Positions 1 to 5,088 of a stretch of DNA of 5,753 nt are shown here, piece after piece. The first letter of the stretch is position 1. The number at the start of each line of letters is the position of its first letter. This DNA comes from Candidatus Omnitrophota bacterium (lineage in GTDB: Bacteria; Omnitrophota; Gorgyraeia; JABMRN01). Under the pieces are notes generated by a model. The model saw only the letters and a list, made by a program, of their open reading frames with translations, ran no database searches and had not been told where the DNA came from. The stretch covers positions 1 through 5,753 of the forward strand of contig JAQVOV010000104.1 in NCBI GenBank assembly GCA_028702395.1, in the 5' to 3' direction. Made by a program: the position numbers and the translations under genes.

Positions 1-3
1 AGT

Positions 4-120
4 TTATACACATATTCACATTTATCCACAAAGAAAAAAAGTAGCAAAAAAAGAAAGGCTACTACTGCTACTAAAAGTGCACAATTTTCAATTGAAATAT
101 TTGCATATTATTGCATTAAA
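4..120 (+). other. Origin-like segment: DnaA-box cluster, trinucleotide run, AT-rich tract
   Basis: Three 9-mers in the same orientation follow each other: TTATACACA (4-12), ATATTCACA (12-20) and TTATCCACA (22-30). The first and third match the DnaA-box consensus TTATNCACA exactly and the second differs at one base. After a purine-rich spacer, 59-73 reads CTA CTA CTG CTA CTA, which on the other strand is the 3'-GAT-type DnaA-trio motif of bacterial unwinding elements. An AT-rich stretch with a direct TTGCAT repeat (101-106, 111-116) follows. Order and polarity (boxes, trios, AT-rich DNA) resemble a basal unwinding system. Against an active origin: no dnaA or dnaN is visible, the spacer between boxes and trios (28 nt) is long, and the minus-strand genes read toward the segment, not away from it. 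The segment also lies in the open frame upstream of a RAYT remnant. Confidence 0.45.
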
Positions 121-126
121 ATTTCC

Positions 127-513
127 ATGCCAACTCATTATCACCTATTAATAGAAGAATTGGTGGAAAAAGGTAGACAAGATTTTGTTTTTCTCATAGA
201 AAATAGTTACAGCCATTATTTTAATTTAAAATACAATCGCAAAGGTCATTTGTGGCAAAACAGATATAGGAAACCTCCTGTACATACCGATAATCAGTTT
301 TTACATGCTACAAGATATATTCATATTAATCCGGTTAAAAGTAAGTTGGTTTTAAACCCTAAAGATTGGTTATATTCATCCTATCTGAGCTATGTATCAA
401 AAAAGAAAGACTCATTATTAGATGATGTTACACAATATATGGACTTAACAAAAGATGAATATAAAACCTTTGTTGAATCCTATTTAAAAGAAACTTTATC
501 TGATCTTTTATAA
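127..513 (+). CDS. REP-associated tyrosine transposase (Y1_Tnp), 5'-incomplete or degraded
   Basis: This is the C-terminal two thirds of a RAYT, a single-strand HUH nuclease that cuts at hairpins and joins DNA through a tyrosine. Counting from the ATG at 127, the HUH pair is H4 and H6 in MPTHYHLL, the probable catalytic tyrosine is Y28 in NSYSHYFN, and GHLWQNRY (40-47) and RYIHINPVKSKLV (63-75) are family signatures. The ATG lies directly before the metal-binding histidines, so it cannot be the ancestral start, because the first beta strands would be missing. The frame is open to position 1 with no ATG, GTG or TTG, and recognisable similarity (FSIEIFAYYC) begins near position 85. Residues KIS just before MPTHYH look inserted compared with the usual AYCLMPNH. 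Either the start lies outside the window or, more likely given the DnaA-box-like DNA at 4-30, the 5' end is lost and this is a remnant. It differs in subfamily from the RAYT at 2545-3057. Confidence 0.75.
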   Translation: MPTHYHLLIEELVEKGRQDFVFLIENSYSHYFNLKYNRKGHLWQNRYRKPPVHTDNQFLHATRYIHINPVKSKLVLNPKDWLYSSYLSYVSKKKDSLLDDVTQYMDLTKDEYKTFVESYLKETLSDLL

Positions 514-519
514 CAATAC

Positions 520-588
520 CATTCCGAAGCAGCCTCGGAAAGTAACTTCCACACAGGAAAAATGCCTTTCCGAGGCTGCTTCGAAATG
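520..588. repeat. Long hairpin (REP-like) behind the RAYT remnant
   Basis: Arms at 520-542 and 566-588 are 23 nt long with one mismatch. The core GAAGCAGCCTCGGAAAG is exactly complementary between the arms. The 23-nt loop holds a small hairpin of its own, TTCC (547-550) and GGAA (556-559). It starts 7 nt after the transposase stop codon and has no T-run, so it is not an ordinary terminator. Position and shape fit a hairpin recognised by the adjacent RAYT. It is unrelated in sequence to the 28-bp palindromes near the second RAYT. Confidence 0.7.
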
Positions 589-610
589 AAGGGCTTAGAA
601 CAAGAGAAAA

Positions 611-641
611 AAAAAGGGCGGGGAAAATCCCCGCCCTTTTT
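611..641. terminator. Bidirectional intrinsic terminator between RAYT remnant and porin
   Basis: A perfect GC-rich stem, GGGCGGGGA (616-624) and TCCCCGCCC (628-636), has a 3-nt loop and is flanked by A5 on the left and T5 on the right, so it can terminate transcription from either side. Its main client is the minus-strand porin, whose stop codon lies about 40 nt away. A smaller hairpin, TTTCGC (647-652) with GCGAAA (658-663), lies between porin and terminator. Confidence 0.9.
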
Positions 642-682
642 GGCTTTTTCGCTTTTGGCGAAAGTTTTTGCTTAACGCAAAA

Positions 683-2116
683 TTAGAAGCTTACTGCCAT
701 TGTTGCAACTAAGTCAGTAGCAACATCTACAGATTCTTCATCATAGTGATCACCAGGGAAATACCATGCAGCTAAGAAACCACATGATACATCTTCTGTG
801 TAATCCCATGATACTTCTAGATCAAGTTCCTGTCCTAACCAAGCACTTCTCTTGTCAGATGTGTTAGCTAGTCTTGTAGCTTTCTGCTGCCAGAAATTGA
901 TATATCTAGCATCAAGAGTTACACCATCATAAGGAACAATTGAACCTGATAGGATCAACTGTTGTTGGTTAGTTCTAGAATCATCAGCATCACTTAATCC
1001 GCCGATAGCACTTGAAGCACCCTGCTTAGTCTGGTAATATGTTCCTATCCATTCTCTGATCTTTGAATCATATTTACCTCTGTACATTGGATCCCAACCA
1101 GTATACTGTTTGCTAGATCCTGCATCTCTTGAAGCTGTATTTTCAACATCTCCAGAATATACAATGTACTCTATACCCATCTTTGGCTGCCAAGCATAGT
1201 TATCTTCGAAATAAGTTATTTCTGTTCCTACATCAAAAGCCCATGCAAGTCTGCTTGATGATGCATTTTGTGCGCTATTTTGAACATATTGACCGAACTG
1301 TACAGCACCTTCTGCAAATAATGAAGCCCAATCAACTGGATCGCCACTACCTCTTAAACCCATAGTGTGAACTGTGTTGATATACTTTGATGCATTTGGC
1401 TGGTTGTCTGTATCTCTTTTATACATCCAATATGCTTCTGCTTCTGCATTGTAAGAATCAAAAACATAACCAACGTTAACACCATATAGATCAATATCAT
1501 CTTCGCCCTGTACAATATCTTCTGAAATCTTAGAATAGATCATGTCTATTGTCCATGGATCATAATCTAATGTAGCTCTTACAGCATCAAAAGAATTTGA
1601 TACAGTATATTCAGGTGCACCTATTGTGTTACCTGGGTTTCTTCTGTTAGCTCCAACGATGAACCCTTTACCTATCCATATATCCTGTCTACCAACAGTC
1701 AATGTTAGAGGAGAATATAAGAATTCCTTTAATTGTACATATGCAAGATCAATGTTTATATTGTCATATGCACTTTTGTTTACTGTTTGGTTAGGATGGT
1801 AAGTAGCATCATTATCTATTGACTCACCCCAATCTCTCTGATTGTAAATTCTAACAGTTGCAGCTACATTATCTGTAAGATCTGCATCTACTTGAACTTC
1901 AGCTTGTGTCATAAGAAATTGTGCTTCGTGGTCAGTTGCTGCTCGAGTAGTATCTATCCCAGTAGGGGTATCGTCATTTGCTAACGAATATTGTGTTCTA
2001 TCTAATGCTCTGAATGTAAGATCTCCACTGATCTTTACACTTTGTGTTTCAGCAAAAGCAAATGTGCTAACACATATTGCAAGAGCTAATACCGCAAGTA
2101 TTTTAAATGATTTCAT
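683..2116 (-). CDS. Outer-membrane beta-barrel porin, alginate-export-like
   Basis: A 477-residue protein with a clear Sec signal peptide: a basic start (MKSFK), a hydrophobic core and a probable cut after FAFA (residue 22). The rest is typical barrel sequence with alternating hydrophobic and polar strands, many Y, W, D and N residues, and a terminal phenylalanine (MAVSF) of the kind recognised by the BAM machinery. The segment LTVGRQDIWIGKGFIVG (139-155) and the C-terminal stretch from GQELDLEVSW (429-438) to WYFPGDHY (451-458) resemble the alginate-export/porin family. The natural substrate cannot be read from the sequence, and alginate is only the family name. The start is well supported: AGGAGG (complement of 2125-2130) lies 8 nt before the ATG. 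The gene is monocistronic, with its own promoter at 2316-2343, a leader of about 190 nt and a terminator at 611-641. It could equally be annotated simply as a porin. Confidence 0.82.
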   Translation of the reverse strand: MKSFKILAVLALAICVSTFAFAETQSVKISGDLTFRALDRTQYSLANDDTPTGIDTTRAATDHEAQFLMTQAEVQVDADLTDNVAATVRIYNQRDWGESIDNDATYHPNQTVNKSAYDNINIDLAYVQLKEFLYSPLTLTVGRQDIWIGKGFIVGANRRNPGNTIGAPEYTVSNSFDAVRATLDYDPWTIDMIYSKISEDIVQGEDDIDLYGVNVGYVFDSYNAEAEAYWMYKRDTDNQPNASKYINTVHTMGLRGSGDPVDWASLFAEGAVQFGQYVQNSAQNASSSRLAWAFDVGTEITYFEDNYAWQPKMGIEYIVYSGDVENTASRDAGSSKQYTGWDPMYRGKYDSKIREWIGTYYQTKQGASSAIGGLSDADDSRTNQQQLILSGSIVPYDGVTLDARYINFWQQKATRLANTSDKRSAWLGQELDLEVSWDYTEDVSCGFLAAWYFPGDHYDEESVDVATDLVATMAVSF

Positions 2117-2308
2117 TAATTATTCCTCCTTTGGAATTTTTATTTTTTATTTGGAACGCAAAGACTAAGCTTTTTAGTCTTCTCGGTTTTATTTGATTCA
2201 CCATTGTACTATAACTTCTGCCTTTTTACTTATTCACCTCCCCCTTCGGCGTGATTCGAAATTATATATGGTGTTTATAAAACTTATTTATTTATAATAC
2301 CTTTAAGT
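2117..2308 (-). promoter_or_regulatory. Long 5' leader of the porin gene with hairpin
   Basis: The predicted transcription start near 2309 leaves about 190 nt before the porin ATG. The leader contains a perfect 8-bp stem, AAGACTAA/TTAGTCTT (2161-2168 with 2174-2181, 5-nt loop), and an imperfect hairpin at about 2235-2255 formed by TCAC and GTGA arms around a G-rich loop that also contains the RBS-like GGAGGTGAA. I do not recognise a known riboswitch class. The ribosome-binding site at 2125-2130 is outside both hairpins. The leader may stabilise the mRNA or regulate porin translation. Confidence 0.35.
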
Positions 2309-2315
2309 TAACATG

Positions 2316-2343
2316 AGTATAACATAAATATATTAAGAGTCAA
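2316..2343 (-). promoter_or_regulatory. Sigma70-type promoter of the porin gene
   Basis: Read on the minus strand: -35 TTGACT (complement of 2338-2343), a 16-nt AT-rich spacer and -10 TATACT (complement of 2316-2321). Each hexamer matches consensus at five of six positions. Transcription should start near 2309. No other good promoter is seen between here and the porin. Confidence 0.7.
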
Positions 2344-2404
2344 TGGGATTGTAACAGAAATGTAACTTTCTTGTTTCCTAACAAATGCACAATATCTTTT
2401 TCTT

Positions 2405-2432
2405 GTAGGGGCAATTCATGAATTGCCCCTAC
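2405..2432. repeat. 28-bp perfect palindrome, family A, copy 1
   Basis: The half-site GTAGGGGCAATTCA is followed immediately by its exact reverse complement. It lies about 110 nt upstream of the RAYT at 2545, and identical copies lie inside and at the end of that gene. No target duplication is seen beside it. The rest of the gene-free stretch 2117-2544 holds the porin leader and promoter and a possible RAYT promoter. Confidence 0.95.
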
Positions 2433-2479
2433 TGCGAAGAACGTCTTGAAGCATTGTCAAAAATATTTTAAAAAAGTTT

Positions 2480-2508
2480 GGGACAAAACATTATTTTTTT
2501 CGTATTTA
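2480..2508 (+). promoter_or_regulatory. Possible promoter of the intact RAYT
   Basis: GGGACA (2480-2485, four of six matches to TTGACA), a 17-nt spacer and TATTTA (2503-2508) stand about 36 nt before the ATG. The match is modest and the surroundings are T-rich, so this is tentative. Confidence 0.3.
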
Positions 2509-2544
2509 ATAGTAGAGAAAGAAAATATTTGAAAGAGGTTAAAA

Positions 2545-3057
2545 ATGGAAAAAAATCGCAGATCAATACGTGTTAAAGAATTTGATTATTCGCAAGAAGG
2601 GTTATATGCTGTAACGATTTGTACACAAAATAAACACCATATATTTGGCGAAATAGATAATGGTGAAATGATATTAAATAAATACGGTAAAATTGCAAAA
2701 AAACATTGGACATCAATTCCCAATCGTTACCCTAATGTTAAATTGGATAAATATATTATTATGCCAAATCATGTACATTTAATTGTTGAAATCAAACCTC
2801 TCGTAGGGGCAATTCATGAATTGCCCCTACCTCAAAAACGACGTAACATGTTATTGCCAAAATTAATTGGTTATTATAAAATGAACTCATCCAAACAAAT
2901 TAACCAAATCAAAAAAACCCCTGGCTACCGTCTCTGGCAACGAAATTATTATGAACATATAATTCGTAATGAAAAAGATCTATCTTACATTAGATACTAT
3001 ATTGATAACAATCCTTCAAATTGGGAAAAGGATCATTACCTCAATGAATGCGCGTAG
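2545..3057 (+). CDS. REP-associated tyrosine transposase (RAYT, Y1_Tnp family), intact
   Basis: A 170-residue, full-length single-domain RAYT. These proteins bind and cut REP-type hairpins in single-stranded DNA. The HUH metal site is H76 and H78 in IIMPNHVHLIVE. The catalytic tyrosine should be Y110 or Y111 in LIGYYK, on the helix after the linker. WQRNYYEHIIRNEKDL (131-146) and YIDNNPSNW (152-160) are hallmarks of this subfamily. The start is supported by AGAGG at 2534-2538, 6 nt before the ATG. Residues 87-95 (VGAIHELPL) are encoded by an embedded copy of the 28-bp palindrome, in the variable linker between the HUH motif and the tyrosine helix, so the active site should be spared. The TAG stop comes from the next palindrome copy. 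The protein has clearly different signatures from the RAYT remnant at 127-513. Activity is plausible, since all key residues are present, but not shown. Confidence 0.9.
   Translation: MEKNRRSIRVKEFDYSQEGLYAVTICTQNKHHIFGEIDNGEMILNKYGKIAKKHWTSIPNRYPNVKLDKYIIMPNHVHLIVEIKPLVGAIHELPLPQKRRNMLLPKLIGYYKMNSSKQINQIKKTPGYRLWQRNYYEHIIRNEKDLSYIRYYIDNNPSNWEKDHYLNECA
2803..2830. repeat. 28-bp palindrome, family A, copy 2, inside the RAYT reading frame
   Basis: Identical to the copies at 2405-2432 and 3054-3081. It is read in the only one of its three frames without a stop codon, giving V-G-A-I-H-E-L-P-L. The flanks are CTC on both sides, which might be a 3-bp target duplication. However, 28 or 31 bp is not a multiple of three, so a clean insertion would have shifted the frame. 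Confidence 0.95.
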
Positions 3058-3081
3058 GGGCAATTCATGAATTGCCCCTAC
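3054..3081. repeat. 28-bp palindrome, family A, copy 3, supplies the RAYT stop codon
   Basis: The third identical copy. Its bases 2-4 (TAG, 3055-3057) are the stop codon of the RAYT, so the element forms the gene's 3' end. It lies 20 nt before the terminator hairpin shared with rnpB. Confidence 0.95.
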
Positions 3082-3100
3082 AAAAAAAATCGATACCGAA

Positions 3101-3146
3101 AAAAAAGAGAGGATAATCACAAACATGTGATTACCCTCTCTTTTTT
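3101..3146. terminator. Bidirectional intrinsic terminator for rnpB and the RAYT
   Basis: Arms 3101-3120 and 3127-3146 pair over 20 bp with one mismatch (A3112 region), with a 6-nt loop (AAACAT). The outer part is A6-GAGAGG against CCTCTC-T6, so both strands end in a U-run. On the minus strand it begins directly after the last base of RNase P RNA. Confidence 0.92.
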
Positions 3147-3467
3147 ACAAGCAGATCTATAAGCCGGGTTCTGTGCCATATCTTTTGATATGGTAATGAT
3201 CATTCCTCTAGCCGTGTTATTACTAACACGATCAACAGCAGTCTACCCGTACTGACATCCGTTAAGAACTGGAACGAGTCATCCCAATTTCAGTACCTAT
3301 TTGACCTTGCTCCGTATAGAGGTTGCCGCGTTTCACATTTCTCGTCTCTGTGGCCCTGTTCCTCACCTTGCGATGGACGGTCGTTAACCGTTATACTACT
3401 CTATGGAGCCCGGACTTTCCTCTGAAAAAACTTTTACATTTTTCCAGCGATCATCCGATCTGCTTGT
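3147..3467 (-). ncRNA. rnpB: RNase P RNA, bacterial type A-like
   Basis: This is the catalytic RNA of RNase P, which removes the 5' leader from tRNA precursors. On the minus strand the universal core elements are clear: GAGGAAAGTCCGGGCTCC (complement of 3405-3422) near the 5' end, CGGAGCAAGGTCAAATAGG in the middle (about 3295-3315), GGGTAGACTGCT, and ACAGAACCCGGCTTATAG (complement of 3157-3174) near the 3' end. The two ends form a perfect 11-bp P1 helix (3147-3157 with 3457-3467), which sets the boundaries. At about 321 nt it is shorter than the 377-nt E. coli RNA. The region corresponding to the P10-P12 arms seems reduced, which is my reading without a fold. Its terminator follows at once (3101-3146). 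A possible -10, TATGCT (complement of 3484-3489), lies at the end of an inverted repeat element. It stands downstream of rnhA in the same direction, 156 bp away. Confidence 0.97.
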
Positions 3468-3482
3468 AATATTTCGCGTCTC

Positions 3483-3617
3483 TAGCATATTAGTAACTAG
3501 TGATTAGTGACTAGTAACTAGAAATAATTATTTTAAAGATATTTCGTTTATAGCAAATTTATCTTAAGATCAATTTATTCTAGTCATTAGTTTCTAGTCT
3601 CTAGTCACCATATGCTA
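3483..3617. repeat. 135-bp inverted-repeat element built from AGTRAYT heptamer arrays
   Basis: The outer ends TAGCATAT (3483-3490) and ATATGCTA (3610-3617) are exact inverted copies. Inside lie four 7-bp units AGTAACT, AGTGATT, AGTGACT, AGTAACT (3492-3519) and, inverted, CTAGTCA, TTAGTTT, CTAGTCT, CTAGTCA (3580-3607). Similarity continues inward to AAGATA (3536-3541) and TATCTT (3560-3565), leaving a 17-nt loop. The element fills nearly the whole gap between rnhA and rnpB, so the rnpB promoter probably lies within or at its edge; TATGCT at 3484-3489 (minus) is the best -10 candidate. It has the shape of a small MITE or a cruciform. A related single arm is at 5470-5515. Confidence 0.8.
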
Positions 3618-3623
3618 TTAACT

Positions 3624-4031
3624 CTAAAACAAAGTTTCCATATCTAAAGCTTTATTTACTAACGCATCTGCGCTTTTGTTCTTTTCCCTAGGGACATGTG
3701 TTATTGTTATTTTACTGAACATTGTTTCTAAATGTTTTGCTATATAATACAAAGGCCTGATATTTTCGTTCTTGACTTTATATTCGCCTTTTAACTGTTT
3801 AACAACAAATTCACTATCTAACTTCACACTTATCTCTTGTGCTTGTAAAAAAAGTGCTTCCTGCAACCCATATATCAAAGCTGAATATTCAGCAACATTG
3901 TTCGTAGCAATTCCAATTGTTTTAGACAATTCTTTTATTACTTTTCCTTTGTCATCAAAGATAGCAACACCTATAGCAGCAGGACCTGGATTGCCTCTTG
4001 AACCGCCATCTGTATATATTGTCAGCTTCAT
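3624..4031 (-). CDS. rnhA: Ribonuclease HI family protein
   Basis: A 135-residue RNase H fold protein that cleaves the RNA strand of RNA-DNA hybrids (R-loops, Okazaki primers) in the cytoplasm. The four metal-binding acidic residues are visible: D8 in YTDGGSRGNPG, E48 in NNVAEYSAL, D72 in VKLDSEFVV and D122 in NKSADALVNKAL, with HVPREKN (112-118) before the last. The length matches compact bacterial RNase HI proteins of the RVT_3 type, without an extra domain. I chose the ATG at 4031 because TDGGSRGNPG should lie near the N-terminus and AAGGA (complement of 4037-4041) stands 5 nt upstream. The same frame is open to 4172, but the added 47 residues translate repeat DNA, including a palindrome (VGAYCNTPL), and are not part of the protein. 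It is probably transcribed with the zinc-ribbon gene upstream, although 201 bp of repeats separate them. The symbol rests on family, not on proven orthology. Confidence 0.93.
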   Translation of the reverse strand: MKLTIYTDGGSRGNPGPAAIGVAIFDDKGKVIKELSKTIGIATNNVAEYSALIYGLQEALFLQAQEISVKLDSEFVVKQLKGEYKVKNENIRPLYYIAKHLETMFSKITITHVPREKNKSADALVNKALDMETLF

Positions 4032-4052
4032 TTTCTTCCTTAATATTGTACA

Positions 4053-4080
4053 AGTAAAAAGGTAAAAGTAAAAAGTAAAA
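4053..4080. repeat. Tandem heptamer array AGTAAAA, four units
   Basis: Units AGTAAAA, AGGTAAA, AGTAAAA, AGTAAAA run with an exact 7-bp period directly upstream of the rnhA ribosome-binding site. An inverted array of the same family is at 4201-4221. The period equals that of the AGTRAYT arrays, and AGTAA is shared. Confidence 0.75.
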
Positions 4081-4117
4081 AATCTGTTATCATTGAGGAA
4101 TCTTTTGGGTTTTCTTC

Positions 4118-4145
4118 GTAGGGGCGTATTGCAATACGCCCCTAC
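4118..4145. repeat. 28-bp perfect palindrome, family B
   Basis: The half-site GTAGGGGCGTATTG is followed by its exact reverse complement. It shares the ends GTAGGGGC/GCCCCTAC with family A but has a different centre. It lies in the gap between zinc-ribbon gene and rnhA. An interrupted copy is at 5318-5365. Confidence 0.95.
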
Positions 4146-4181
4146 CAAAACCACTTCCAGGACGTTCCACACTTTTTCCCT

Positions 4182-4199
4182 GCCTACCTGCAGGCAGGC
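4182..4199. repeat. Short GC-rich palindrome, family C
   Basis: GCCTACCTGCAGGCAGGC is an 18-bp palindrome with one mismatched pair around the core CCTGCAGG. It stands out by GC content from its AT-rich surroundings. A close relative (core GCCTGCCGGCAGGC) sits inside the family B copy at 5318-5365. Confidence 0.8.
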
Positions 4200-4200
4200 T

Positions 4201-4221
4201 TTTACCTTTTCACGTTTACCT
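4201..4221. repeat. Inverted heptamer array of the AGTAAAA family, three units
   Basis: Read on the minus strand the units are AGGTAAA, CGTGAAA, AGGTAAA with a 7-bp period, ending a few bases after the zinc-ribbon gene. Together with 4053-4080 it brackets palindromes B and C in inverted orientation. The whole stretch 4032-4232 is therefore repeat DNA. Confidence 0.6.
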
Positions 4222-4232
4222 TGTATTTCTTA

Positions 4233-4964
4233 TCAGTTCTTTATTTCCTGCTCCCAATAAAGTATCCTTGAACAATTACCGCAATAAATAATTTTATTAC
4301 CTAGCCTTACTTCATTTACAACTTGAGGAGGAAGACTCATATTACACCCTCCACAAGCATTACCCATTAAAGGAACAATGCCTACTCCTTCTTTTGCTGC
4401 AACTAACCTTTTATAAATACTTAAAAGATCCTGATCGACATCAGACTCTTTCTCTTTTCTGCCCTCTTTTAACCCCACAAGCTGCTGTTCAAATTCTTTT
4501 TGCTGCTTTTCTATTTCAAGTCTGCTAGCTTCTATCTTCTGCTTCTCTTTTTCATATTCACTTTTTTTTGATTCAAGTTCTTTTTTTGCTTCCTCTACCT
4601 TATCATAACCTTTTAGGATCTCTTCTTCTGCCCTTGACTTATCCCCTTTAACAGATGCAATTTCATGCTGCATTGCTCTATATTCCTGATTTGTCTTAAG
4701 CTGTAGTAACTGCCCTTCATATTTTGATATCTGGCTCTCTTTAGTTGCTAATTCTAATTCTCTCTCCTTTTGCTCAACTTGTACATTTTTAAGTTTTTCT
4801 TCAGCATCCTTAAAAATACTTTCTTTTTCCGTTATCAATACATTGAAAGATCCTAGTTTTTCAGGAAATCCTTCAAGCGCATTTTCAGCATCATATATTT
4901 GTTTGTCGATCTTTTGTAATTCTTTTAGTTTATTGATCTGCTCCTGTACATTTTTCTCTGACAT
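4233..4964 (-). CDS. C4-type zinc-ribbon protein with long coiled coil (zf-RING_7/DUF164 family)
   Basis: A 243-residue cytoplasmic protein. Residues 5-175 are a charged, Lys/Glu-rich alpha-helical hairpin of heptad character, containing the family signature TNQEYRAMQHEI (91-102). The C-terminal zinc ribbon has two CxxC knuckles, C204/C207 (NACGGCNMSLPP) and C228/C231 (IYCGNCSRILYW). Characterised relatives are Helicobacter HP0958 (binds RpoN and flagellin mRNA) and chlamydial CT398/CdsZ (type III secretion and sigma54 contacts). Most members are uncharacterised, and no flagellar or secretion gene is nearby, so the role stays open. The start is supported by AAAGGA (complement of 4971-4976), 6 nt before the ATG. 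A good promoter lies at 5022-5050. The order zinc ribbon, RNase HI, rnpB on one strand recalls gene orders I remember from other phyla, where zinc-ribbon and RNase H genes are neighbours. Confidence 0.9.
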   Translation of the reverse strand: MSEKNVQEQINKLKELQKIDKQIYDAENALEGFPEKLGSFNVLITEKESIFKDAEEKLKNVQVEQKERELELATKESQISKYEGQLLQLKTNQEYRAMQHEIASVKGDKSRAEEEILKGYDKVEEAKKELESKKSEYEKEKQKIEASRLEIEKQQKEFEQQLVGLKEGRKEKESDVDQDLLSIYKRLVAAKEGVGIVPLMGNACGGCNMSLPPQVVNEVRLGNKIIYCGNCSRILYWEQEIKN

Positions 4965-5002
4965 TTAAGATCCTTTCAGTATTTTTTAAGCAAGGATAAA
5001 AC

Positions 5003-5028
5003 ATATAATATCGTGGGCGATATTATAT
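5003..5028. promoter_or_regulatory. Perfect AT-rich palindrome over the zinc-ribbon promoter
   Basis: Arms ATATAATATCG (5003-5013) and CGATATTATAT (5018-5028) are exact inverted copies around TGGG. The element covers the -10 box and predicted start of the minus-strand promoter at 5022-5050. It could be an operator or a hairpin at the 5' end of the mRNA. Confidence 0.5.
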
Positions 5029-5050
5029 AATACATTATAATACATAGCAA
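5022..5050 (-). promoter_or_regulatory. Sigma70-type promoter of the zinc-ribbon gene
   Basis: On the minus strand: TTGCTA (complement of 5045-5050), a 17-nt spacer and a consensus TATAAT (complement of 5022-5027). Transcription would start near 5015, about 50 nt before the ATG at 4964. It probably also drives rnhA. Confidence 0.7.
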
Positions 5051-5088
5051 GAGTTTTTATATTTAAGCGCTTTTTTTGAAATTATGCC

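Noticed and set aside
1129..1365. 78-codon plus-strand reading frame
   Set aside because: It lies wholly inside the porin gene on the opposite strand, has no ribosome-binding site and no recognisable motif.
2103..2204. 33-codon minus-strand frame overlapping the porin start (possible leader peptide)
   Set aside because: It has an ATG but no convincing ribosome-binding site, and its composition is that of AT-rich leader DNA. Overlap with the porin start makes translational coupling conceivable but unsupported.
2140..2260. Cyclic di-GMP (GEMM) riboswitch, because of ACGCAAAG at 2156-2163 on the plus strand
   Set aside because: The companion GGCAAACC helix and receptor stem are missing, and the orientation points away from the porin toward the RAYT.
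2405..3081. CRISPR array, from three identical 28-bp repeats
   Set aside because: Spacing is about 370 and 220 bp, not regular short spacers. The repeats are full palindromes and no cas gene is present.
3772..4065. 97-codon plus-strand reading frame
   Set aside because: It is the antisense shadow of rnhA, whose catalytic motifs are intact on the minus strand.
4045..4072. rnhA promoter formed by TTTACT and TACAAT on the minus strand
   Set aside because: The predicted start near 4038 would cut off the ribosome-binding site at 4037-4041, and the -35 is just a heptamer repeat unit.
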